From: Polytrichum commune
Lineage: Eukaryota > Streptophyta > Polytrichopsida > Polytrichales > Polytrichaceae
Direction: 5' to 3'
NCBI GenBank assembly: GCA_950295325.1
Contig: OX485809.1
Coordinates: 38,717,081 to 38,781,080 of the forward strand
DNA: 64,000 nt
Part shown: in pieces, positions 33,837-43,740 of the stretch
How the letters are laid out: each line of letters starts with the position of its first letter
How positions within the stretch are numbered: position 1 is the first letter of the stretch
The notes under the pieces: model-generated
Seen by the model: only the letters and a program-made list of their open reading frames with translations
Database searches by the model: none
What the model was told of the DNA's origin: nothing
Position numbers and translations under genes: made by a program

Positions 33837-33992
33837 GTAGTTTCCATTAAAATGAGAGTATGTTAAGCTGGGAAATCGACTCATTTAGGTCGACTCAACC
33901 TAAATTGACAAAATATTGTCCTCATTTAGGTCGACTCAACCTAAATGAGTCGATTTCTGAGCTTAACATACTCTCATTTTAATGGAAACTAC
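33837..33992. mobile_element. Fold-back element with perfect 33-bp arms
   Basis: GTAGTTTCCATTAAAATGAG plus AGTATGTTAAGCT (33837-33869) is matched without error by its reverse complement at 33960-33992. After a 3-base mismatch, the stem continues with a 17-base match beginning AAATCGACTCATTTAGG. The centre holds further alternating AGGTCGACTCAACCT copies. Total 156 bp. No target duplication is evident. The exact arms suggest recent origin or gene conversion. Confidence 0.85.
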
Positions 33993-35527
33993 ACGTGTGA
34001 AGTATAATCTAGTATTTATCAGCCTAACATGACTTTTAGGTGTCCAAATGGCCAATATTATTTTGAGAGGATCCCACTCTCTCAAAATATTGAATATCGT
34101 GTTTTATTAAGATTAGGGTTGTGTGGTGGACTGAAGAGCTCCAAACCCTAGCTATGGCGATGGCGATCATTCAAACACTTTGAGTGATGAAATCTAGTTT
34201 TCAATTAGGAGTAAGCTAAGTCTTGCGGACTCATACAACATGTGAAAAATTCTTTGAAAAAACATGTATATTTTGTGTTGAACCAGACAGCAAGACCCTA
34301 CTACTGTACTCACATACAAATAATATCTCAGCTGCAGTAAGGTTAGCTGCAGGGCCAGCCCAACCGAAAACAACTTCATGAAATCAATTGATATTGTACA
34401 TGTTGGCTTTCACATGTGAAAGTGCCATCTAAGCTATTAACAAATGTTAACCTACTAGGACATGACACAATGATTGTCGATCAAATACCTACTTCCTTCC
34501 ATGATTGAAGTGACTCTAATAGACATGAGTAACTTCTTTATATGTTTGTGATTATTGCAAGAAACAATTTAACTTTTCAAAGCATTCCTCATGCTAAGCT
34601 AGAAGTCCCTTATTATGGTACTTATCTTGATGTTACACCCATATTTGAGTGGTATGTGGTTTAGTGTGGCTCTAAGAATAGATACCACAAAGCCACGTGT
34701 TTGAAAGAGATCGAACTATGTGCTCAGAACATGATAATCATGGGAAGATCGATTTCTTGTTATTTGTAAAGTAGAGGAGATGAGATCATGGGCTCAGTCC
34801 CAAGCCTTGGGTTTATGAGAATTAACATAAAGTCAGCCAAGTTTTCTTAGTGCTTAAATTATCATACACAAAGAGTGGTGTTGGGCTATTTAAAAAAACC
34901 ATCTTTCTAGCTTATCTTACTATGATGGGTGGGCCAAGCTAGCCTTGCACATGCCGATCTCGGATTTAGGAGAGCCGATCCCATGCGCATACCCCATTTT
35001 AGATCCTAAGTTTTTTCAAAGTTTAAGAGGTGGGAAAAGGAGGTCCCAAAAGTTTCACCCAGCTTTTAAAATAGGCTCTAATGTACGACAAGCTAACGAA
35101 TTCTTAATAGAAAGTCGTCTCAAAGAAGGATCAAACCTACGGTTCCGTCCCTCTTTGAAGGTCATTACGGATAACTCTAATAGTCAACATAATTTGAGAG
35201 GACCTATATGACCATATTCATGAGCACAAGAGCATTCACTTTGATAATGAACAAATATTCACATGAGTTCCAAAAATGATGAGGAAAGGGGCAACAACCT
35301 CAATCTGGATGTGCTAAACCATCTTGTACTAATCACGACATTTGTTTCCTAGGAGGAAAATCATAGACTAGTCAGAAAAAGTAACCATTTTAGACCACTT
35401 CTTCCTTATGTAACAACTCTATGTGTTCGAATCTTTTGAATGATCGCCATGGTCATATTTAGTAAGCTCCAGCCTTTGTGGATGACCTCCTTTGCGTTTT
35501 TCACCTCAACTGCAAAAAGCAAGAACA
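33993..35527. other. AT-rich intergenic DNA with AGAGATTGGAC-family pieces
   Basis: A forward family copy lies at 34630-34745 (TTTGAGTGGTATGTGGTTTA, AAGCCACGTGTTTGAAAGAG, ATCGAACTATGTGCTCAGAA). Its inner region resumes at about 35170-35290 after an inserted piece that contains the CAAAGAAGGATCAAACC fold-back relative (35107-35160). No gene is supported. Confidence 0.5.
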
Positions 35528-35530
35528 TGA

Positions 35531-35979
35531 GGGGCTAATCACACCGGCCAATTTTGAAAACCATATGTTGGCATCTCTGACTGTAACAAGGATGGCACCA
35601 CGCGATTTTTATAGTTAGGTTATTCATAGTTTTTACAAAAAAAAACCCAATCATTTGAGGTCCAGCAAAATCTAGTTTTATTCAGTTTTATTGCAAATTA
35701 TAGGACAGAGGGCCCAACGTCCGCCAATGGTGGTGCAGAGTGCCGAGTGTTGGAATAAAACCATGGTTTTATTCGTAGAAATCAGATTATTTTTATTTTA
35801 TTTTATTTTATTTTTTGCATCAAAACCAAAAACCCAATACATCAACTGGAAAAAGTTGGGTTGTTTCCACCCTCGGGTTACAATAATGTGAAAAGTGGTG
35901 GACCATCATCTATTTCTCAACATAATCCCCAACAATTTCACGGCTGGAGCTGGACGAAGATTTTGGTGTGATCGAGGCA
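35531..35979. mobile_element. TIR element with GGGGCTAATCACACC ends (copy with inner insertion)
   Basis: The left end GGGGCTAATCACACCGGCC opposes the right end GGTGTGATCGAGGCA. TGA precedes and CGA follows, a probable mutated 3-bp duplication. It equals the short element at 40045-40195 plus an insertion of about 300 bp (about 35590-35880). The insertion includes a TTTTA-rich tract at 35789-35816. The shared right half reads AATGTGAAAAGTGGTGG and TCTATTTCTCAACATAATCC. Confidence 0.65.
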
Positions 35980-36052
35980 CGAGTGCCGAACATATCCGCA
36001 ATTGGTCAATACTAAATCTCCAACACCCGAAACAAGAAACCCGCAACGATCT

Positions 36053-36060
36053 TATAAATA
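36053..36060 (+). promoter_or_regulatory. TATA-box-like core promoter
   Basis: TATAAATA is followed about 30 bases later by a pyrimidine-rich leader (CTCTCTTCTCCCTCGAGTG) and, at 36146, by an ATG. This is the usual plant spacing for a TATA-driven start at about 36085-36095. An ATTGGTCAAT word lies at 36001. Its function is inferred from spacing and composition only. Confidence 0.4.
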
Positions 36061-36145
36061 GAAACGCTCTTTAATCGCTGCTCAACCCAGAGACAAATTC
36101 TCTCTTCTCCCTCGAGTGTTGCAGCTTGCATCTGAGTGAGCACTC

Positions 36146-36271
36146 ATGGAGACACTGACACTCAAAGGCAACGCGAGAAGACCAGTTTCCAAATCGCAAA
36201 GAAGGTCCCAAATTAAGTTTGAGCTCTCAAACAACGAGCTTCAGAAATTTTCATCAGATTTTCGTGAATAG
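36146..36271 (+). CDS. Possible small ORF or 5' exon, 41 codons
   Basis: The ATG at 36146 opens a frame encoding METLTLKGNARRPVSKSQRR and then QIKFELSNNELQKF before a TAG at 36269. The product would be basic and rich in Arg, Lys and Ser. It sits downstream of a TATA-like box and a pyrimidine-rich leader, in a less AT-rich patch (about 35990-36480). I do not recognise it. A GT donor such as CACAGGTCGAATC near 36340 could belong to a longer transcript. It may be a real short protein, an upstream ORF, or the first exon of a captured gene fragment. The neighbouring TIR element ends 70 bp before the TATA box. Confidence 0.3.
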   Translation: METLTLKGNARRPVSKSQRRSQIKFELSNNELQKFSSDFRE

Positions 36272-37155
36272 GGTCTGACCCAAGTAGCTCCAGATGTGCA
36301 GATCCATACACTAAAGTTCCTCAAAGCATGATCGAACTCACAGGTCGAATCCTCTTTGAGCTACTTTACGTATAAACTCTAATTTCTGTTCCTCTAATTG
36401 CATCGACGAAGTTGTCTCCAAGGTCGATCTCCAATTACTGAGGTGTTTTCCACAAGCCAAAGAGTGCTCACATCACCAAATAAGAAACGGCGTAAATTGA
36501 TGTGCCGATACTCCCTATCTGAGCATCTAGCTAGTCATGGCGAATGATCTACTGAGATTATTGAAGTGAAGGTATTCTATATGCAATCGATCAGAATACA
36601 AAAGACTCTCGAGAGTCAAGATTGGGGAATACAAAATTTGTCATGCATAAATTTACAACCCTCTGTTGGTGATGTGATTCACTGTCTCAACAGAAAGTGC
36701 ATGCACAGCTCAATGCCATTGATTCAAATGAGTCAATGACTTCTCAGATCCATAATTTCATTCACTATGGTCCATGTATACGCTAAATCGGTCAATCACT
36801 CAACGATGCCATTATAACATGATAGCCGTTCTGAACAACGATATTAGTGCCACTGAATCAATTGAATCAATTGCCTAAACGATGCGCTTTGGATGATACG
36901 AGAGGGTCACATGTACACTTTTGCATACTGAAGAATCCACCAATCCACATGACATTATTCAAATGAATCTATACGCTCAGTGGGGCTGGGAAATAAGCCA
37001 GATTTTATTTGGAATTATGTTAAATTTATTTTCACAGTAGAGCATGGCACTGACAGATTCAAGCTAAAAAACTTAGGTGAAGGAATGTATTGATATTATT
37101 GAATGGAATGGCTTATAGCAGTTGAATAATGTTATGTGCACCCACAATAAGTGTC
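36272..37155. other. Unassigned stretch downstream of the 36-kb promoter-like site
   Basis: It may be intron or 3' sequence of a transcript starting near 36.09 kb. No open frame or further exon was recognised. It becomes AT-rich from about 36500. Confidence 0.3.
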
Positions 37156-37330
37156 TATAAGTGCTTATGAGTGCTTGTCCAACTGAACCATCAAGTTGAT
37201 ATTAACCTCTGACTCATTTACGCTAATGCAGTTTGTTACTCTGGGGAATTACCCTTCTGGATACCATCTTGATGTACTTCTGGTCTCATAATAAGCCTTC
37301 GGCTTCCTAGATTTTTAGAGTAGAATCATT
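37156..37330 (+). repeat. Dispersed repeat (pairs with 7605-7800)
   Basis: It shares CATCAAGTTGATATTAACCT, GGGGAATTA, ACCATCTTGATGTACTTCTG and CGGCTTCCTAGA in order with 7605-7800. Confidence 0.55.
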
Positions 37331-37399
37331 TCGTAAGCTTTGCGCAGTGGAGTATTTTCCCTCGTTCTTTGTAGCCAATATGGTTACATTACACGTATT

Positions 37400-37790
37400 G
37401 TTAGCGGGTCTAATTTGGTTACTTTTATTACATGGACACATGTTTTGAAGTGGTGTGTGTGGTTAGGTTTGAATCTAAGAACAACCATCAAAAAGACATG
37501 TGTTCAAAAGAGATTGGACTATGTGCTCAAAATTTGTAAACCATTGCCAATTGAATTATCAACATGATTTCGGGAAGACCTATATGATCATTTAATAAGA
37601 GAGAGAATCTTGACTTTGATATCAAATAAGGCATCCATATGAGCTCCAAAAATTATGAGGAAAACGTCTCTAAATGTAATTTAAATTTGCTAATTGTCCC
37701 ACACTAATCACATCTCTCTTATCATAAGAGAAGTGGGTGCAAAGTTCAAAATGTTCATTCATGGCCCGCTTACCTTATAAAGTAGGAGAT
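37400..37790 (+). repeat. AGAGATTGGAC-family repeat, best forward copy
   Basis: This is one of the longest copies. It contains GGTGTGTGTGGTTAGGTTTG, AATCTAAGAACAACCATCAA, AAGACATGTGTTCAAAAGAG, ATTGGACTATGTGCTCAAAA, then GATTTCGGGAAGACCTATAT, ATATGAGCTCCAAAAATTAT and a T-rich end. Read in reverse it covers the copy at 15480-15790. There is no coding capacity. Confidence 0.7.
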
Positions 37791-37978
37791 GGTTTTGGCC
37801 ATTATTTCTTAGTGTGATCATCATATGATAATTGTTGCATATGATGATATGATTTGTGACAACTCCAACTTTATAGAACCACGATGGAATGCGATGGAGA
37901 TTATGAAACTCTTGTTGATTTTGTTTTATTCTTTTGGTTCACATGCAACAAATAGGAATGAAACCAATGTGAATATAA

Positions 37979-38477
37979 GGCCCACTTCACACACGAGACT
38001 GAGAGCCCGTGACCATTACACTTCAAGCACTCTCGTGGGTGGAAAAGGTGGAGCTGGTCCAAGTTTGCTTCACACTATACTTGAGGGACCAACGGAGTAT
38101 GTGAACACAAGATGGATGTAAAGTCTACATAGATTCCTACATGGCATCAAATGGATCATGCTTCATGGTCACTTGGACTATTTCCCGAAACCACCTCTTG
38201 GAGGTAGGCCTAACACAAAACCGGGAGACCATGGCACTCCAAATGCTCACAAACGTTGATTTATTCAATTTTATCATGTGTGAGGACCCACATGAATAGA
38301 AATTCATTGAAATAATATTTGGTTGAGGGACCGGTCACATATGACTTCACACTACACTTGAGGATCCGTGACCACACTACATGGTTTGAGAGGTGTGTTG
38401 GGATGGCCTTTGGACACTTTCATTTGGGCTCTCACAATTTCATGGTCACGGTTCTTGTCTCGTGTGTGAAGTGGCCC
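37979..38477. mobile_element. 499-bp TIR element (MITE), TAA TSD, copy 1
   Basis: The left end GGCCCACTTCACACACGAG and right end CTCGTGTGTGAAGTGGCCC form the TIR, extended inward by GAGCCCGTGACCAT/ATGGTCACGGTTCT. TAA flanks both ends (37976-37978 and 38478-38480). The interior words (AAGTCTACATAGATTC, AAACCACCTCTTGGAGG) are shared with copies at 58347 and, inverted, 61056. Open frames within it are not genes. Confidence 0.9.
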
Positions 38478-38765
38478 TAAGCTACGTGATCTTATTGTGG
38501 GCACTTCCACCTCCACAACAATTTTGGCCGCTGAACTTGACACCCCAATGATTGCAACTAGCCAATGCTCCTCTTCTCAAAACTTGAATAAAAGTAATAA
38601 AAGCAAAGATGTTTGTGGTATGGTAATATGGTTTGTAGATGAGAGTTACGGATAGAGCATACGTACTAGGCTAGAGATTTGTGGCATCTTTGTAGACTCA
38701 TTCATTGCGAAGGTGAACAAACAATGAATCGTATTATAACCTATAAGTGATTATTTTTAGACAAA

Positions 38766-38951
38766 TTGACTCCAAAAATAGAGTCAAAGATCCCGACTTT
38801 GTATAGCAGAGTCGAATTATAACGAATCGGCCCTCAATCTTGTAAGAGAACTTTTTCATTGGAGAATTCCCCTACAAGATTAAAGGCCAGTTCGTTCCAA
38901 TTCGACGCCTCTAGACTAATTCAAGATCTTTGACTCTATTTCTGCAGTCAA
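38766..38951. mobile_element. Fold-back element with arms of about 90 bp
   Basis: TTGACTCCAAAAATAGAGTC and AAAGATC at the left face GATCTTTGACTCTATTTCTG and CAGTCAA at the right. The homology continues inward through GTCGAATT, AACGAA and AATCTTGTA on both arms. The 186-bp element is nearly all stem. Confidence 0.75.
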
Positions 38952-39104
38952 CCTTTCTTCAAATGTCCATTTACAAGTTATAATATAATTCATTGTGTTT
39001 TCACATTTGCTATGGATGAGTTTACATAGACACCACGAATCCCTAGCCGGCATAGCAATGAGCATACCTTTGTATGGTATCACGGGGGATCTCACGGTTA
39101 GTCC

Positions 39105-39363
39105 AAATACCCCCATCGAGCGTGGCTCGGAGGCCAGGTTCGGGAGGGGGTGGCAGGGTTGGGGTAAAACATGCCCCCTATTTTTTTAATTGGGTGAGGC
39201 CTTACTTGATCTCATAGGGGGCTTCCTATAGTAATTTGGGGCCGCATGACCCAAATTTAGCAAAAAAAAACCAAAAAAAGTCCCCAAGGGACCAAAACGG
39301 GGAGGGCCAGAAAAATGAACCCCACCGAACCTGACCTCCAAGCCACGCTCGATGGGGGTATTT
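39105..39363. mobile_element. TIR element with AAATACCCCCATCGAGCG ends
   Basis: The left arm AAATACCCCCATCGAGCGTG (then GCTCGGAGGCCAGGTTCGG) and the right arm's reverse complement (same start, then GCTTGGAGGTCAGGTTCGG) match over about 39 bp with two differences. Total 259 bp. The core contains two A-rich runs. The target duplication is not obvious. Confidence 0.8.
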
Positions 39364-40041
39364 AGACCCACCCATATCTCACGTGCGGCTTCCATAAGGG
39401 AGAATGATTGCCACACCTAATGCTTTATAATTTATAATCTTCATTGTGGCTGTCTCAACACTACCAACAACTTGAAATTGATGCAATAAATGATGACGTA
39501 CAAGTAACCAATATTATTCGGGTGATGAGTCCATAACGCTTCTATTCAAAATTCTCCGTTTTGGAGACCGGACCCCGAGCATATGAATTGGTCACTTACC
39601 CCGATATTTTTTAGGTTTCACAACAATGTAGCTATTTAAAGACATTGCTCATGGACAATTTTAAAGAGGCCCACTCTCCACAACCCGTTACAAAACGGAA
39701 TCATATTAACATTTAGAATATAATAAAATTTTCATTGTATTCTAAAATCACAACATATAAACGTTCACTGCAGATGCACACATCTTTCGAGAAATTAGAT
39801 GCATTGAAACTGCATCAAGAGATCCACTCGTAGAATCAAAGTAACCAAACATTGTGTATGTTCAAAACATATCCAATTTTCAATGCATACATTTCTTAAA
39901 GACAAAATCTTAGTATCATATTCATGTCATTTCATTTTACATAATATTTTAATAATATCGTGATATATTGACATTATTTGTGTTGCCCCTAACCTCCATG
40001 TGATGGTTAAAAGAAGGCCATGCTCACATGCAACTTGACAT
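39364..40041. other. AT-rich intergenic DNA
   Basis: Nothing recognisable; no supported frames. Confidence 0.5.
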
Positions 40042-40044
40042 TGA

Positions 40045-40195
40045 GGGGCTGATCACACCGGCCATTTCAGACACCATCCATCGGCATCTCCAGCTATAAT
40101 AATGTGAAAAGTGGTGGGTCAACATCTATTTCTCAACATAATCCCCAGCAATTTCGCAACTGGAACCAGACGGAAAGTTTGGTGTGATCGGGGCA
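40045..40195. mobile_element. Small TIR element with GGGGCTGATCACACC ends, TGA TSD
   Basis: Left GGGGCTGATCACACC and right GGTGTGATCGGGGCA face each other. TGA is found at 40042-40044 and 40196-40198. At 151 bp it is the uninterrupted relative of 35531-35979. Confidence 0.7.
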
Positions 40196-40334
40196 TGAGT
40201 GTCTACATCCTTTTAAACAACCGAGAGTTGTTGATGTGTGCTTGAAAAGAGCAAATGGGTTTTGACTAGGGTGGGGTAGGGTCTCAGAAACAAGTGCACA
40301 CATGGGATGTAATAAGTTACGTCATTAGGATCTC

Positions 40335-40590
40335 CTTCCCGGGGGGTGGACTCTTCATTGGAAACCTACATGACAAGCGTGGGTCGCTATGAAATTAAAC
40401 CCCCTGTATATGAGAAGTTTATAGAGAAAACCAAATGTATACATACTAATGGCAAGCTAGAAAATGGACTCACGTATTTATACAAAGCTTTTCCATTTAA
40501 TGTGATAAATGGCTCCACTACATATATAGAATTTAAATCATGAATTAAAGATGCCTTTATTACATGTAAAATCCATGTTCACTTTCTAAT
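40335..40590 (+). repeat. Dispersed repeat, about 240 bp (pairs with 13025-13270)
   Basis: It shares GGTGGACTCTTCATTGGAAA, CATGACAAGCGTGGGT and GCTTTTCCATTTAATGTGA in order with 13025-13270. The 65-codon frame starting here is not conserved in the other copy, so it is unlikely to be a gene. Confidence 0.65.
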
Positions 40591-42000
40591 GAGAAAGTCA
40601 TTGAACATTATTTCATCCATAGCATATAACTTAATGATTGCATTGAACAAATAAAGAGCATAGTGACAAGAGCATAGTGACTTAGCCACAATCCGGAGAG
40701 AAAAACTCAAGGGAGTCACTGAGCGCTCCAATAGCCTATAGGTTGTCTTATAACCCAAATGCATACCCTAACTGGAATGGACAAGGGAGTCACTGAGGAC
40801 TATTACCATATGACCAATAATGGATGAAATTGAGAATCGAATGAAACAAACACATTTATTGTCGAAAATATCTCTAAGCTTTAGGGGCCCCTTTTTGTAT
40901 GTCTACCTCTACTTCAACATTCTTAATAACCTTTTTAAATGTACACACTAGAGAAAATTAACACCTCTCCCTTATTTATATCATGTACACTAATGCCCCA
41001 AACAATATTCCTTCTTACACTCACATTATTTTGTACGTGGTGCGAAAAGTCCACCCCCATGGTTTCCCTTTTCCATTTTAGCCTTAGAAAAGTTCAATTC
41101 ATGCAACATCTAGGTCATAGGTAATTTTTTGCAATTCATTGAAATAAGCATACAGTGAAGAAATTTGTTTGTGTTTGATTGATTTCTAGCAAAACAAACA
41201 CAAGGACTTAAGCGAGGGAACAATATTAAGCAATCCAAATAATCATTGAATGTAATAAATGACTTATGATTTATGTCTTGTAATTGAGTGTGTTATAGAA
41301 AATCTCAACAAGTTCAAATTGTGTGATGATAAGATCGTTTGTGTGTTTTGATGAATAAGATAAGCATACCCAAAACTAACACACAACTTCAAAACAACAT
41401 AAAGTATGTACCTTTTTCATACATTTGAAGCCCCTAAAAGTATGATTAAACCCTAAACCCTTCACTTCATGGAGCATATTGTGGTTTCATCCAAAAAGCA
41501 AGCTTTCTAGAGCTCAAATTTTATCGTACTTTAAAGAAAAGTTGTTGCTAATAATTTTCAGATCACATCAGCATGGTGACAATATTTATTAATTTTCATG
41601 ATTTGTTTATGATCGATTTAGAATCACTAAATTTCAAGAGATTGTAATAAATATATGCCATAAAAGTATAGTCCAAACTTTCAAGATTATATTAAGAATA
41701 GATATACACTTTGAGGTCCATAGAAGAGTCCATAGAAGTTTAACAATTTTCAATCAAAACAATATGATATATCAACAAAGGGAAAAGTTAGTTCATTCTT
41801 GATGTTAAAAATATCTTGTGAACAACTATCTTTTCATATTGGAATGTGATCATTGCCATTGACAAGAAGATTTAATGAGGAACACAATGATAACTATTAT
41901 GACCTTCCTAGCACCTTCCTTTTGGATGTATTTTCCTTCAAGAGTCGTTCATAAGCCCAAAAGTGGCTTCTCATGAAGTTAAGGGTTAACTAGCTAAACA
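40591..42000. other. AT-rich intergenic DNA
   Basis: No gene, no clear repeat boundary. The last bases, CTAGCTAAACA (41990-42000), are the putative target duplication of the LINE that follows. Confidence 0.5.
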
Positions 42001-42988
42001 AATAAAATAAAAGATAACGCCCATACATATGTACCGGCATGAATGTGAGCCCATTGACCTAATATGGATCACGATTATCGTGATGTAGTATTAGGTGTTA
42101 TGCCTCTTTTGGGAGGTGGGCTCAATGTGAGATGCCTAAGTAGTCCCCTATTATGGCGGGGGTGGCAGGGGGGTTTGTTTGTTTTCAAGTTTCCTTTTAT
42201 TTAAAACAAGGTATGTGAGATATTTGATGGCATTTTGGTGTATGTTTTTCATGAGGGTTTTGATGGTGGGTTCCGGGATTTTCAAAGTGGCAAGTTTCTT
42301 AATGGAGTGTTCGTGGATAGCTCCTCTCACTCCTGCCGTGATGGTGATAAGTGGGTTTGTTTGCCATCCTTGATTGTGTATGGTGTTAATCAGTGGGTCA
42401 TACTTGTTGTGTTTATGTGAGAGGGCTTGGTCAAGGAATCTGTCATGGCAATAAGTGAATTCAATGAATTGGACTTTTAATTTGGGGGAGGGTGTAATGG
42501 GTGTTTGTGTTTGGTTTGGGGCTCCTATAATGCATAGGATATCCGGTCTTAGCTTGGCTTGACATTGGCATATTGTTTGTGTGCATGTGCATGGCATGAG
42601 CCAGTCTGGGATTGTTTGTTCGCGTGAGTTTTTATTTATGTGGCCCGCATTAGTTAGTGTGAAGAATCGGGTGTTTTATGGGCTTGTAATGTCTGGGTGA
42701 TGAGATGTACTGCTTTGTTGTGTCTTGCTATTCTGAGGCCTTTTAGGTATGGGTGTTCACATGTTGATAGAATGTGGGGCCATGTATCCCTTTCATTACG
42801 TGGGCATAATGTAAAGTTGAGATTTTGGTATGTGAGGGGCTTGAAAATATTTTTCTATGGTTACCCATGTATTGTGCGTATCTAAATTTTAGCGTTTGAG
42901 TGATTTGGGCGTCTGTTACCTGTTTGCTTTTCCAAAAGTGATTGGATATTTTTTGATTTATTTGTGTGTTTGAGACCCACTTGTCTAC
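42001..42988 (-). mobile_element. 5'-truncated LINE, ORF2 C-terminal third and 3' end, 11-bp TSD
   Basis: This is the longest LINE copy, read right to left. It is bracketed by CTAGCTAAACA (41990-42000) and CTAGCTAGACA (42989-42999), one mismatch. From about 42950 it encodes LKFRYAQYMGNHRK, then a CCHC-like zinc-knuckle segment (CPRNERDTWPHILSTCEH: Cys-x9-His-x4-Cys), then LKGLRIARHNKAVH. After a frameshift comes the open frame 42597-42151 with [45 protein letters not shown] and IHQNAIKYLTYLVLNKRK. At least two frameshifts break it. The 3' end with CCGGCATGAATGTGAG and GATAACGCCC (as written on the plus strand) matches the other copies. The reverse-transcriptase core is absent. Confidence 0.85.
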
Positions 42989-42999
42989 CTAGCTAGACA

Positions 43000-43740
43000 T
43001 GTAGTTTTCAGAGTTACATGTTTAGATGTTAACCCCTAAATGCCCAAGAAGCCAAAAAGTGGTTGCGAGTGTTTTTCAAAGATATATTTCTAAAGGCAAA
43101 AAATTATTTTCTTGGTTTTTTCTTTGCACCTTGACATAACAAAGTTATGCGCCATCTAGAGCAAACCGATTGAAATTTTATATCAATGAGTCTAAGATAT
43201 GGATCTTGAAGTGGTTGGAACCCTTAATTTTTTCTTTGTTACAAATTAGCCATTTTGGAAAAGTAACAATGTCACTGACATTAATATTTTGGCTTTTTCC
43301 ACCAAATTATGCAACTCATATTTATAGGTGATTATATCAAAGATCAAGTGGTTTGGATAAATTTTGGAATTTATTATTCTCTGCATGAAAATGCTTGTAA
43401 AATAATTTGGTGGAGACCAAAAATAAAGATGCATATTCCAACCACACCGATGTGATTTAAAATGAACTCTCAAAAACTTTCTCTTGAATGACAACACAAC
43501 ATAATTTTTTTAACCCATACTTTATAGTACATCTTTTGTTTCAAGCTACAACCCCAAGCTTTTTGGGGTTAAGAGTTTGTTTTGCCATGTCCCATACAAC
43601 TCGGATTATAACACTAAAATAATCATCTTGAAATTATATTTGTGGAGAATTTTGATGATTCCAAACACCAAAACATCGGGGAATTTGCAACAGAATCTTA
43701 TTATTTTGATATTCAAGTGCGAGAGGCTCATAAGTAGAGG
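43000..43740. other. AT-rich intergenic DNA
   Basis: No gene or clear repeat; short frames only. Confidence 0.5.

Noticed and set aside
37825-38121. 98-codon plus-strand frame
   Set aside because: It runs from flanking DNA into a 499-bp MITE and is not conserved in the other copies.
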